The translations under genes and the position numbers were made by a program. A DNA stretch of 64,000 nt from Arbacia lixula (Eukaryota > Echinodermata > Echinoidea > Arbacioida > Arbaciidae): assembly GCA_963669155.1 (NCBI GenBank), contig OZ022589.1, positions 23,249,050 to 23,313,049 of the forward strand. Direction: 5' to 3'. The number at the start of each line of letters is the position of its first letter. Position 1 is the stretch's first letter. Shown piece by piece: positions 14,272 to 25,948 of the stretch. The notes under the pieces are model-generated. The model was not told where the DNA came from and made no database searches. It saw only the letters and a list, made by a program, of their open reading frames with translations.

Positions 14272-14502
14272 TACACTACAGCTCAAAGGAATTGGCACGG
14301 GGAAAGGGAAGAAAGGGAAGGAGCCGCAGTTTTAAACCGCAGTATGTTTTGTCCAGTTCAGCAAGAAACATGATGTGTTTTAGGCTAAAGCATCGTGTTT
14401 TATGCTGAACTGGACAAAATATACTGCGGTTTAAAATTGCGGCTCCTTCCCTTTCTTCCATTTCCCTTTCCCCATGCCAATTCCTTTGAGCTGTAGTGTA
14501 CA
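14272..14502. mobile_element. Family A hairpin MITE, copy 1
   Basis: This is a nearly perfect inverted repeat of about 230 bp, with arms of about 113 bp and a tiny loop near AGGCTAAAGCA. The arms begin CACTACAGCTCAAAGGAATT and carry GGGAAAGGGAA tracts. TA dinucleotides flank the element, as in Tc1/mariner-type insertion. No protein is encoded, and transcripts of either strand would fold into a long hairpin. Confidence 0.92.
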
Positions 14503-15470
14503 TGTAAGCATGCTGTGTTTTACTTGATTGTTGTGTTACATGAACAGCTTGCTTTCTACACCATTCTTAAACGCTTGATTTCCAGCAGTGCATTGCTAGC
14601 TACAGTGCACCAACCCACACTGGTCTAATTGTCCATCTGCCTAATCACAGGCTAAATTTTTGATAATCCAATCTTCTTTTCTCATTTCAGATAAATTACT
14701 CCAGGTGGTTTTGATGAGTAGGCAAGAAGGTGTTGTTACTGCAATGGCTGTCAGTGGGGTTGACCATCCACGCTCAATAGAAGCATTGACTTGATATACG
14801 ACACCAAATCTCAACACTCATTAGCTGTGATAGTGTGGCACTGTGTATGTTGATGAAAAGAATCAAAGTACAATATAAATTATGGTTCCAATAGTATGTG
14901 TTTAATACATCTGCATTCATAAAGTGTCATGAAGTATGTTTTTTTTCTTAATTATGTATTTTGTAGGTATGTTTTGCATTTATAAACCAACATTTCATTT
15001 CAAAAGAAAGGATTTAAGGTCTGATGATACTCCAATGTCACAATAAAAGCATTTCATGTTTGTACATGTACCCTTACAATGATACTCGTACATTGTATGT
15101 CAAAAGGCTCTGCTACAGCTACTATACATACAATATGTGCTTAGGGAAAAGAATATCGTCATTCTTCTAAGGTTACCAATAAAGCAAAGCACAATTTCTT
15201 TCATAATGAACCATAAAATGAACATCAATTTTAAATGGCATCAACAAAATGGCAACATTTCCCTTTCCTCTTATCACGTTTTAAATCGTCCCAAATTTCC
15301 TGCCTGAGACGGACAAGGAAAGATTGAGTCGTTTTACGCTGCGTTAATAATGGAGGAACGCGATATTAATGTGACCGTTTGAACAGCTTGACAAATGTCA
15401 ATGTCAGGACACCCTGCTGATGAGACCATCAGCACAGTTTTATGAGATTTGTCACCTCGCTAAAGCAGCC
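14503..15470. other. Unique noncoding DNA
   Basis: No gene was recognised. The block 15280-15460 has balanced composition with no simple repeats and is a candidate conserved noncoding element. Only a cross-species alignment could show this. Confidence 0.35.
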
Positions 15471-16020
15471 ATATTCACATGCTATATTAAGGTGATGAGG
15501 AATTGCTATTCTGAACACATCCAGATGATATCTTTAATACCCACAGTACTCACATAAAGTATTTCATTTCATTTCATTTCATTTCATTTATTTAACCATT
15601 ATAAAAACGAAACAACAAAAATACAAAATATTTACATTTATTTACTACCAACCATGTTCACACTCTATATTAGATTGATGACGAATTGTTAACCTGGGTC
15701 CATCCAGTTAAGTCTTTAACAGCTGTAAAATCTTTACATACTATGTGCATGTAGAACCAATTATGTTCACATCTCATATTACGCCGTCAAAGAAAAATGT
15801 TAGCCTGAGCACATCCAGAGGCATAACAACGCTCATCAACCTACAGCATGTAGTATAGCAGCGTCCACACATTTTGTTAAGGAGGTGAGTAATCTTAGTT
15901 TTGTTAAATCCTGAATGAGATACTTGCACATTAAGCATGCAGCTGTACAACGATATGACAACAAAATGTTCACATATTCCATGACAAAGAACAGAGAATT
16001 GTTATTGCATCACATGACAA
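15471..16020. repeat. Degenerate tandem repeat of roughly 105-180 bp units, with an ATTTC run
   Basis: A loosely conserved pattern of TGTTCACATNCTATATTA, then GATGANGAATTGTTA, then CACATCCAGATG is seen near 15472, 15655, 15765 and 15965. An ATTTC microsatellite lies at 15558-15590 inside the first interval. Divergence is high, so unit limits are approximate. Confidence 0.55.
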
Positions 16021-17940
16021 ATGTATGTTGCATGCAATATTGTCTACTTGCACTTTTTGTGAAATGATATCATGGAATTATTGTCTTGCAGTAATGTACC
16101 ATCACAAAGACAATGTTCTTGTAAAGAGTGGAAGTGTTAACCATGTCTCCGCTCATTTGTTTGGTAATAGTGACAGGCAAAGTGTTATTGCAGTTGTACA
16201 GAATGTACATTACATGAATTTGTATGAGGCAATCAAATAATAGTGGTCAAAGTTGACAGTTTAAATGAGGGATTATCATCCCAAAGGTTATGACCATGAC
16301 CCTGTGAGAATAGCAATGGAGCACAATACAGTAAACATTCAAGATATATCAGGCAAGTTACAGTAAATTGCTATGTTGTTATTTATAATTTTTGAATGAA
16401 TTACATCAAATTCAATGATTTGTAGAACACATGTATGCAGCAGAGGTTCAAAATACTTGTTAACATCCAAAGTACAAAGTGAGACTACAATTGAATTTGT
16501 ATGACTATCCATACTTTAATCTAATCATCGTTTTTCTCAGAAATTCTCAACAAATATAGCCTGTGGCACAACAACATTTTCGCCATTTCCTACGAGCTGA
16601 CAAGAAGGCTTCTCTTTTCTGCATGAATCGCCGTGGCAACCAGGTGCTGGGTCATTCACGGGCCTCCCGCTGAGAGAGAAGTCGTCGTAATGAGATTTAT
16701 CATGGGAACGACGAACGACGATGAACCCATAGCTTTCACAACACATCACGCCACAGTCAGTGAGAGCCAGTCAATATCATAAACACAGAAACACAAAATA
16801 TTTCATTGCAATGAATGTTTCTTGTGTAGATGTGATGCAAAAGAGATCATATTTTTAGTAGTATATGTTCAGGTATTGCCTTACTCCCACAATAAATTGG
16901 ACACACAAACATACTGCAGAAGTGATGACCAAAGTGTGATGTCATTTGAGCATTATTTTCAAGATATACAACTGGCTCTAAACAATGCGGGTAGAGCAAG
17001 AAACGGTGATCACAACGGGGACTGTTATTGGGAATGCCCGACACTAGCCCGATAGACAATATCGGACTGCTAAACCTCTCACTGGAGTGAGTTTGTTTAG
17101 AGCCAATTGTCTTGACAATATGCTCATATGATTACACAACTTTGGTACTCTAAAGACCTCTCAAACTTTTAGGGGTGGTTCATGGCCATTTGGTCTAAAT
17201 AGATTCCCATTTGGTTATATAATTCCATATTCACTTTTATCATTTTACGCAAGAACTTGAAACTATCCCGTTCATGATAATGTTAACTTTAGAAAAACCA
17301 AATCTTCATTCCAACTCTTAACCTAACCCTAACTTCTAGATATGTAGATGGAATAAAAGATTAAGATACAATGTGAGTATGGGTGAAGAGGCTTCCAGGA
17401 AGAGGGCGTTATGGTTGAAGGGAAAGCACACTATATTATGCACCCCAACATTTAAGATGAGATATGATAAAATGATAATCACTTCACACCTAGCCTCCTA
17501 TCGTGGAGTGTGTTACAGGCTCATCTCCAAAACCGTCAACTGCGCCACAGATAGCAAGCGGGCGGTGTGCACACAGCTGCGGCCCGGCTATCCTCATTCA
17601 AATTGCTTCACGCGTATTAAGTCACATGACCATTCACAACACTGCCCTACTTATATCTCACCCCACTGTCTAAAAAACAAAAGGGAAGATGCTTCACGGA
17701 TATCAAGAGTCCCACTCCTCGATACTGATGTTGTAATAATGGGAAAGCGTAAAACAAGTCTCTTGCCACTTTCAGCATGCTCCTAGATCAGTCAGGAAAT
17801 TAGACGTTCCGATCCGAGCATCCCAGCATGCTCCGTTCATCGCCCCCGTTCATCTTCAGCATCAATCATCAGATGGAAGAAATCTCGAGAGGACAAACTA
17901 CCATCTTGTCTGGTTAAAAGGAAATACCTCCAAATCACTG
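16021..17940. other. Unique noncoding DNA
   Basis: No splice-flanked exon was recognised. Blocks at about 16530-16760 and 17470-17800 are GC-richer, repeat-free and contain CpGs, so they are possible regulatory elements. The open frames there lack recognisable domains. Confidence 0.35.
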
Positions 17941-19751
17941 GCTGTAGAGTAAAACACAGTGTAACTTTAACTGTAGAGTAAAGCACAGTGACTGTAGAGT
18001 AAAGCACAGTGAAACTTTGACTGTAGAGTAAAGCACAGTGTAACTTTGACTGTAGAGTAAAGCACAGTGTTACTTTGACTGTAGAGTAAAGCACAGTGTA
18101 ACTTTGACTGTAGAGTAAAGCACAGTGTAACTTTTACTGTAGAGTAAAGCACAGTGTAACTTTTACTGTAGAGTAAAGCACAGTGTAACTTTGACTGTAG
18201 AGTAAAGCACAGTGTAACTTTGACTGTAGAGTAAAGCACAGTGTAACTTTGACTGTAGAGTAAGGCACAGTGTAACTTTAACTGTAGAGTAAAGCACAGT
18301 GTAACTTTGACTGTAGAGTAAAGCACAGTGTAACTTTGACTGTAGAGTAAAGCACAGTGTAACTTTTACTGTAGAGTAAAGCACAGTGTAACTTTTACTG
18401 TAGAGTAAAGCACAGTGTTACTTTGACTGTAGAGTAAAGCACAGTGTAACTTTTACTGTAGAGTAAAGCACAGTGTTACTTTGACTGTAGAGTAAAGCAC
18501 AGTGTAACTTTTACTGTAGAGTAAAGCACAGTGTAACTTTGACTGTAGAGTAAAGCACAGTGTTACTTTGACTGTAGAGTAAAGCACAGTGTAACTTTGA
18601 CTGTAGAGTAAAGCACAGTGTAACTTTGACTGTAGAGTAAAGCACAGTGTAACTTTGACTGCAGAGTAAAGCACAGTGTAACTTTGACTGTAGAGTAAAG
18701 CACAGTGTAACTTTGACTGTAGAGTAAAGCACAGTGTAACTTTGACTGTAGAGTAAAGCACAGTGTAACTTTGACTGTAGAGTAAAGCACAGTGTAACTT
18801 TGACTGTAGAGTAAAGCACAGTGTAACTTTGACTGTAGAGTAAAGCACAGTGTAACTTTGACTGTAGAGTAAAGCACAGTGTTACTTTGACTGTAGAGTA
18901 AAGCACAGTGTAACTTTTACTGTAGAGTAAAGCACAGTGTAACTTTGACTGTAGAGTAAAGCACAGTGTAACTTTGACTGTAGAGTAAAGCACAGTGTTA
19001 CTTTGACTGTAGAGTAAAGCACAGTGTAACTTTGACTGTAGAGTAAAGCACAGTGTAACTTTGACTGTAGAGTAAAGCACAGTGTAACTTTGACTGCAGA
19101 GTAAAGCACAGTGTAACTTTGACTGTAGAGTAAAGCACAGTGTAACTTTGACTGTGGAGTAAAGCACAGTGTAACTTTGACTGTAGAGTAAAGCACAGTG
19201 TAACTTTGACTGTAGAGTAAAGCACAGTGTAACTTTGACTGTAGAGTAAAGCACAGTGTAACTTTGACTGTAGAGTAAAGCACAGTGTAACTTTGACTGT
19301 AGAGTAAAGCACAGTGTAACTTTGACTGTAGAGTAAAGCACAGTGTAACTTTGACTGTAGAGTAAAGCACAGTGTAACTTTGACTGTAGAGTAAAGCACA
19401 GTGTAACTTTGACTGTAGAGTAAAGCACAGTGTAACTTTGACTGTAGAGTAAAGCACAGTGTAACTTTGACTGTAGAGTAAAGAACAGTGTAACTTTGAC
19501 TGTAGAGTAAAGCACAGTGTTACTTTGACTGTAGAGTAAAGCACAGTGTTACTTTGACTGTAGAGTAAAGCACAGTGAAACTTTAACTGTAGAGTAAAGC
19601 ACAGTGTAAATTTGACTGTAGAGTAAAGCACAGTGTAACTTTGACTGTAGAGTAAAGCACAGTGTAACTTTGACTGTAGAGTAAAGCACAGTGTGACTTT
19701 GACTGTAGAGTAAAGCACAGTGTAACTTTGACTGTAGAGTAAGCACAGTGT
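17941..19751. repeat. 29-bp satellite array, about 62 copies
   Basis: Head-to-tail 29-bp units contain GACTGTAGAGTAAAGCACAG followed by TGTAACTTT. Variants include TAACTTTTAC, TTACTTTGAC and a GCAGAG base change. One early unit is short by about 10 bp. Because 29 is not a multiple of three and the minus strand lacks stops, all three minus frames read as the same 29-residue peptide repeat. This gives long false open frames of up to 334 codons. No spacers are present, so it is not CRISPR-like. Confidence 0.97.
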
Positions 19752-20112
19752 TGCATGGACTTTAGAACAAAGCAGTGTTTCCTTGACTGCATGAGAACTC
19801 TTTTTCTGTGGAAAATGGACCTATCACCTTTCAGCAGTTTTAATTCTTCATACAGTATATCTGCTTAGTCCTACATTTGTGGGTAACTTGAAACCAGCAA
19901 ATATCTTCTGCAAAAAGAATTACTCTTCATTTTTCATCTAGCTCTGCATCAATCAAATCTTTCCAACGGACTATTATTTACTAAAAAAATTCACATTTCA
20001 TACAATCTCAGCCATACTGTTTGATCATAATAGTGGTTGGGCCATGATTCATAGTGACAGTTCTTTAACTCTTTGTGTGCCAGACACACAGCTGCTCTAT
20101 CTGATGTACATG
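19752..20112. other. Unique sequence, no feature seen
   Basis: This is the junction between the satellite and the split MITE. Nothing is recognised. Confidence 0.4.
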
Positions 20113-20152
20113 TACAATACAGCTCAAAGGAATTGGCATAGGGAAAGGGAAA
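20113..20152. mobile_element. Family A hairpin MITE, copy 2, left fragment
   Basis: A TA followed by CAATACAGCTCAAAGGAATT and the GGGAAAGGGAAA tract matches the first 38 bp of family A. It then stops abruptly at the left end of the large transposon. The remainder of the same MITE resumes at 25381. Confidence 0.9.
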
Positions 20153-22361
20153 TAGTCCAGGAGCATGAACATCCCTGTGGGATTTTTTGTATGAAAGCAA
20201 ACCACCCATCCAGATGTCTCAAGGGCATCCCAATGAACAATAAAAAACATGTTGGCAATCTTGTAACCCTGGCAGATAATAATTATTAAGGATGAAAAGA
20301 ACACAACAAAATTGTACTTGGAATAACCTCTTTTTTTAGGGGTAGGTCAATGCTTGTATAGAGAACGCTTCAAAAAACAATATTTTTGTGACGTGATGTC
20401 AAACTCAGTATATAATTATCAGCAAGCATAATATGTAAAGCATAGCACAAACCTTATTTAGTTGAAATCGGTTCAGAAACAGCCGAGATATCCATGAATA
20501 TAACATTTACAGTAAAGGTGACGGAATAATTTTTCGTTAATAATTTGGGAAAATATCATGAAATCCTAACACATTTGTTAAACTGTCTGATACATGTTCT
20601 AAATATGTTCTAAAGAACATTTTCACTTTGCAGACTCATTGATGGAATGACAGAACCATTCTAGATACAAATGGGATATGTTGAAATATTTAAGCTACAA
20701 TAATGTCCCCATATAATAAACAAGCAATACAGATTATGCATGTCCATTAACTGGTATGAAATGGAGAAGTCGACAAGTACAGTACCAGTTAACTGGGTAA
20801 ACATAACATTATGTTTGTAGACATATATATATATACATGTCTTTAGATGGATTGGTACACAAATGTCACACTTTAATCAGCTAGCACATGATTTACATCA
20901 AGTTTTCAACATCGTCCTCGTCATCCCCAGAGTCGTCATCCTCTTCATCATGAAATGACATCTCAGGATTGTCACACCCCTCACCGAGATCACAGGCACA
21001 TAATTCTGTGCAGTTTAATCCTGCCTTGCAACAGGAGCACCTAGCATTGTCACATTTTGACCTTGTATTTCCGCACTTCACCAGCTGAATGACCGCGCTT
21101 GGTGCAGGCTGTTGCTTAGGCATCACAGGAACCCAAGCATCGTCTTCAAAGCTCCAGCCATAGTCCTGTGGAGATGGTACCTCTGGGTTTAGAACAGTGT
21201 CATTGTCCCACACGATTGCTTGGTAGTGTGCCCTCAAGATTGCTTGTCGCAGTGCCTCTTGTGTAGGTGGCAACCTCTCTGACTCGGTCTGTTTCTTTGT
21301 GAAGAGCCACCATCTTAGCTTTTCTTGGTACTTTTGCTCTCTGGGACGTAGACCTTGCAGGGGAATTCTTCGAGACCATCATATATGGCATCACTCGGCC
21401 TTGGCATGGTTCCTAGACTTCTCAGAGCAGATATCTCGTTGCTATCATCCCCTGTGTCACGGAAGATCTTCCAGAATGCAAGTTTGCCCTTGCCAGCAAA
21501 GCCCCCTGTGTTTTCAGCTTCACTAAAGGCATGCAATCCTGGCAAAGCAGCAGCCTTTGTTGGTCCCATGGCTTCGTAGATTGGTCCCAGGGGATGACTC
21601 GTCGCTTCGCACCTACTCCAGTTACAAAGTTAGTGTTGCTGCATAACTTTGGATTCCGCCGGATCGCAAGAACGAAGATATCGGTGTCAGGCGAGTGAAT
21701 GTTGATGATGGAAGCCCCACTAGCAGTTGCGTGATCAGCATGCAGGATAAGTTTCGTGTCTGCTTCTTCCTGCTGACTTTCAAAATGGCTGATATTTTTG
21801 TGCGTAGCTCGACACTGTGTGCCCCATGCGACCACCACCTGTTTCTGTTCGGCATGCGCCTTCATCAACATTTTCACTGCAAGATAGCCAATGAGCTCCA
21901 TCTTTGATTTCACATGAGACAAGAGTCGTTTCAGTAGAACCTTTGCTATGTTTGTAGCATCTGTTATGTGGTAGGCGATGACTGGCTGAACCCCCTGCCT
22001 TCTGTCACGTGTGATACTCTTCAGAGAGGTAGGAACATCATATCGATTAAAGACCAGATGGAGTTCATAGGCATCACTGTATTTCTCAAGGATGATCTCG
22101 GTGAACTGGTCAGCCAGCTGGTTACAATATGTGATGTTGTCTGACTTGTGTAGGGCCTGAACATCTGCCATGACATCGACAACGGCCACTTTCATCGCTG
22201 CAGGTCTGTTTCCAGGTTCTGTGCCATTGTCAGGAAGTGGACCTTCTGCATCAGTGACATTTTTTTTGGAGCTTCTCAAGGATGGCCATCAGGCTGCTCT
22301 TCGGGTGGCAGTGTAGCATTGTACCATCAGCAGCAAACATTGACCTTGGCACTACTGACAA

Positions 22362-22839
22362 CTCATGTCTACCGATCGTCTCCTCCAGGTTTATGCTGGG
22401 TCTGGACTTCGACACCAACAACATGCTGGTGAACAGTCTGCGATCTTCTTTGAGCTCCACTACCTTGTCTCCAGTGTTGACGTTCACACGTTTCCCCGAT
22501 GTTTTCCATGTCTGAAGCTTCCTCTTCTTCATTTTGTCCCATACATTGACGTCTGCTGAACTGATGCGGTCGGTGACGAATTCCTCAAACAACTTCTGGC
22601 CAATGATGCTTTCCGCGCACAGATCACTCTTGACCTTCTCTGGCACGACTGCCTTTGTCACCAGGTTGAACAGGTCACCGCTTTTGTCTTCAAATTGGTT
22701 TGTGAATCTTCCAATAGTGGATGTGAGCGATTCTGGAGACAAGGTCAAAGAAGATCGCAGGCTGTTCACCCGCATGTTGTTGGTGTCGAAGTCCAGACCC
22801 AGCATAAACCTGGAGGAGACAATCGGTAGACATGTCTTG
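22362..22839. repeat. Inverted duplication of about 90 bp inside the transposon gene
   Basis: The stretch 22362-22455 (containing TTTATGCTGGGTCTGGACTT) recurs in reverse orientation at about 22745-22839 with very few differences. The left copy is the normal coding sequence (RLFTSMLLVSKSRPSINLEE on the minus strand). The right copy inserts its antisense translation (SRFMLGLDFDTNN) into the protein just after the QTRHHH motif. The two arms could form a hairpin with a loop of about 290 bp. Confidence 0.88.
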
Positions 22840-24140
22840 CTGCAGCTGCAACTGCAGCTGAGAGGGTGATGATGACGCGTCTGAGCAGGCGATGCGAATC
22901 CAGCAATGTCACAGGCTTCGTCGGCAAGTCTGGTCAGTTCTGGTGAGATTAAGAGGAACTTGGAACGAGTGTAGGCATTCTGGGTTATACCCACAAGTCC
23001 CCCAGCTACCTTCATGGAGTGGTCGATGTGTTCAAGTGCGTGGCCTGCCCCTACAGCACAGAATGCCACATTCCCATTCTTGTTCACCACCCAGTTTCCC
23101 TCCATGAATTCCTGATAGATATCAGGGTCTGAACGTCTTAGGAGTTCCATGTCAGCCAGATACAGTGGCATCAAGCGAGCATGGTTCTGCTTGTCCAGGA
23201 CGAAGAAGTGCTTGGTGAAGTTCTCTATTGACCGGATGTGTAGGTTCCAGTCTCCGTCTCTGACAGATCTGATAAACATAAGCATCTCCATGATCATCTG
23301 CATGTACTGGCGCATCACCACTAGCAGGGGCTTCTTTTCATTTGCAGCATCAAACTGAGCCATCTTCTCTGTCGCATGCCTGGATTGTCTGAACTATAGC
23401 AGAGTGCGCTTCCTGTATGTCTTCACAGCTGCCATCTCTACATGAACGAGCAAGAGCTTGTGCTGCTTCTGTGAGAATTCCTTGCAGATTTGGGTGGTCC
23501 TGAAGAAACGCAGTCTGGTACAGATAGAACAGCGTCTGTAGTGGGACCACATGTGCTTCTATTGCTCTTCTGACATGTTTTCCTTCAAGGATTTGCCTCA
23601 CTGTGGTTGTTCCATACAAATCGGCTTCGGTCCAACAGAAATCTATCCCCCTGTTCTCGATGTAGGTGCCAATGCAGCGGAGCTGTGCCATCACGATGTG
23701 AAGTTCCCCTGGCCGCAGTACTAAGTCTTCCATGTCATTGAGGGTCATCTGCAGCTGCTTTGCCAGTTTGTATATAGGTGCAGGTGCAGCAATCAGGGGC
23801 GGTGTGCCTACTCGTGTGGTTGGTAGTACCTCACTGGCAGTCATTGAGTGGTATGCTGACCATGTTGGGACATCATTATTTCCTTGAGTGACAGTTTCGT
23901 GTTTGTCTGGAAGTAGGACTGTCTCTTCTCTGACCGTCTGCTGATGGGACCTAACCAGGGTCCGACCCATCAGCCAGGCGACATCTGGAAGGGAATCATC
24001 TAGGTTGTAGAGGTTGTAGAGGATCCTTTCTAAGACTAAAGGAGGCATAGACAGGGCTTTGTGGTTTGAGAGATGGCTTTTGGCACTTCAGCAGCTTGGG
24101 TGTTGCCCAGCTCATAAGATCCTTTGCGGAGTCTTTCAGA

Positions 24141-24369
24141 TCTTGGCGAGGCAGTTCTAGTCGAGTGTCCCATCGTCTTGCTGGTATCTTTGGTAAATGG
24201 CCATTGCTGTCCCATGCAGGGTGCGCTTTCCATCGTGAGAGTCTTCCGCAAAGATCTTGGCGAGGCAGTTCTAGTCGAGGTGTCTCATCGTCTTGCTGGC
24301 ATCTTTGGTAAATGGCCATTGCTGTCCCATGCAGGGTGCGCTTTCCATCGTGAGAGTCTTCCGCAAAGT
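24141..24369. repeat. 114-bp tandem duplication inside the transposon gene
   Basis: Units 24141-24254 and 24255-24369 are near identical, each starting TCTTGGCGAGGCAGTTCTAG. They differ by one inserted G and a few substitutions. The duplicated stretch encodes the segment around DGKRTLHGTAMAIYQ, and the one-base length difference shifts the frame. Confidence 0.9.
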
Positions 24370-25380
24370 CCACTTTGTCTACTGCGAAATATATGTGTCT
24401 TCCCTTTACAATGTCCGGGGCTATGCAGACACTATCGTTGGCCTTCATTCGTTGTAGGACAGAAGTCGCAACTTGCCCTTCCATCCGCAGGAGTCGTGTA
24501 TATCCCACAGACATTCCAAACCCATTCAGAATGTTGACGCTCCAACTGCAAGCTGTTGTGGCATTTCGCACATCTTCCTGAGGGACTGTGACTTGCTGTT
24601 GCTGACTTGGTACCTGGACCGGAACATGCTCACTGTGCCTTGGGCTAGACTGATGGAATGTTTGTTCACCTGCAATGACTTCGTATCTGTGGACAGAGTA
24701 GTGTGTGGCCCTCGAATCACCCACCGAAAACAGCAGTACAGCTTTTTGGGTACATGTATGCTTGTCACGCCTGTGAAAGAGCCTTCAAACGTCCATACCT
24801 CTGCTTTGCTGATGGCTTTTCTGAGAATGTTAGCTGCTCTGTACAGGGTGTTCATGTCCTCCTCTCTGTTTGTAATGGTGGTTTTAATATCAATCATCAA
24901 CTGGACTGCAGCATCTCCTTCTCTTTAGCGTTACACGTTCAGCTTCAGTCACGCGTAAGATTTCAAAACATTTTCTTTAAAAAATCAAATAAAAGTTGGT
25001 TTGCCACAAATATCATGAAAAATATATTTAGGATATTTCAGCCGTTTCTGAACCGATTTCGACCAAATAGAGTTTTTTCTATGGTTAACATTATTTCCCT
25101 GCTGTTTATTTAACACAGAATTGGTTATTACCTCATAAAAATATTGTTTTTTGAAGCGCCCTATATACCAACACTAATCTACCCCTAAAAAATTGGTAAA
25201 ATTAAGCACATTTTAGTCGTTTTCATTTCACCCTCAATAACTATCTTCTGCCAGGGTTACAAGATTGCCAACATGTTTTTTATTGTTCATTGGGGTGCCC
25301 TTGAGACATCTGGATAGGTGGTTTGCTTTCATACAAAAAATCCCACGGGACTTTTTTTCTGTGGACATGCTCCCGGACTA

Positions 25381-25569
25381 AAAGGGAAGAAAGAGAAGGA
25401 GCCACAGTTTTTAACCGTGGTATATTTTGTCCAGTTCAGCATGAAACACAATGCTTTATCCTAAAAAGCATCATAATTCATGCTGAACTGGATAAAATAT
25501 ACTGCGGTTTAAAACTGCGGCTCCTTCCCTTTCCCTTTCCCTCTGCCAATTCCTTTGAGCTGTAGTGTA
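25381..25569. mobile_element. Family A hairpin MITE, copy 2, right fragment
   Basis: The sequence resumes with AAAGGGAAGAAAGAGAAGGA and continues through the hairpin loop to GAGCTGTAGTGTA, the normal right end of family A. With 20113-20152 it makes one complete MITE interrupted by the 5.2 kb element. Confidence 0.9.
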
Positions 25570-25651
25570 GTCCTTGTGCCACATGTAGCAATGGCAAAAA
25601 ATGAGTTAATGTGCCACTTGTTGTCTTCCAGATATGTGGCAGTATAAAGTA

Positions 25652-25948
25652 ACAAATAATAATAATAATCGGTTCTTATATAGCGCTTTCCTAGTACTAA
25701 GTACTACCCAAAGCACTCGATTATTACCTTGGCTTTAGCCAAGCAGCCAAGTATGTGTAGCGCTAAAAGCTGGTTCATCTAATCAGATCAGGAATACAAT
25801 ATTCCTGCCAGGTACCCATTTACTACACCTAGGTTGAGAGGGACAAAGATGAGCAAACACCTTGTCCAAGGGTGTACGCACCGGGCTGGGCTTGAACCCA
25901 GTATCTCTGTGCGAGAGCCAAGGCCTCTCACCACTATACCATAAGATT
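25652..25948 (-). mobile_element. tRNA-derived SINE with ATT tail
   Basis: Read on the minus strand, the head has GGTATAGTGGTGAGAGGCC, resembling a box A of tRNA-Asp/Glu type. About 35 bp on comes GGGTTCAAGCCC, a good box B. A body of about 200 bp follows, then GCGCTATATAAGAACCGATT and an (ATT)n tail at 25655-25670. Pol III promoter boxes plus a short repeated tail are typical of SINEs. No flanking duplication could be fixed. Confidence 0.8.

Larger units (their letters stand above)
20893..24900 (-). pseudogene. Transposon protein gene (XPG/PIN-like plus Cys-rich tail), frameshifted
   Basis: Consecutive minus-strand segments make one broken reading: about 24900-24540, 24545-24250, 24150-24050, 24048-23350, 23363-22251, 22279-21600, 21600-21315 and 21320-20893. 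I recognise the whole as a multicopy family common in invertebrate genomes and usually annotated as uncharacterised. In the segment 22279-21422, EEADT (residues 171-175) and SPDTD (196-200) supply acidic residues in the spacing seen in XPG/FEN/PIN-type nucleases. The last segment has nine cysteines (KCGNTRSKC, then RCSCCKAGLNC, then LCAC, then GC) and an Asp/Glu-rich tail. Damage includes about seven frame breaks, one in an eight-A run near 22262. There is also a 114-bp tandem duplication at 24141-24369 and an inverted duplication of about 90 bp. No catalytic role has been shown for this family as far as I know. The copy is very unlikely to make protein. Confidence 0.85.
20153..25380 (-). mobile_element. 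5.2 kb DNA transposon, possibly Academ superfamily
   Basis: The ends are TAGTCCAGGAGCATG on the left and its inverted counterpart (reading TAGTCCGGGAGCATG) on the right. TIRs are imperfect but long, about 20153-20493 and 25031-25380. AAA at 20150-20152 and 25381-25383 forms a 3-bp target duplication inside a GGGAAAGGGAAAGGG target. The element carries one decayed gene on the minus strand that starts just inside the right TIR and ends about 400 bp from the left TIR. An XPG-like domain, a Cys cluster and a 3-bp duplication agree with what I recall of Academ elements. That label is from memory, but the transposon call itself rests on the sequence. Confidence 0.9.

Noticed and set aside
17941-19751. 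CRISPR-like array (29-bp repeat unit)
   Set aside because: Repeats are contiguous with no spacers, and the DNA is eukaryotic.
17967-19792. Long minus-strand open frames (up to 334 codons) encoding a 29-residue repeat
   Set aside because: They are a direct consequence of the 29-bp satellite lacking stops on that strand, with the same peptide in all three frames.
22282-22869. Plus-strand open frames within the transposon
   Set aside because: They are shadows of the minus-strand gene. Their apparent similarity to each other comes from the inverted duplication.
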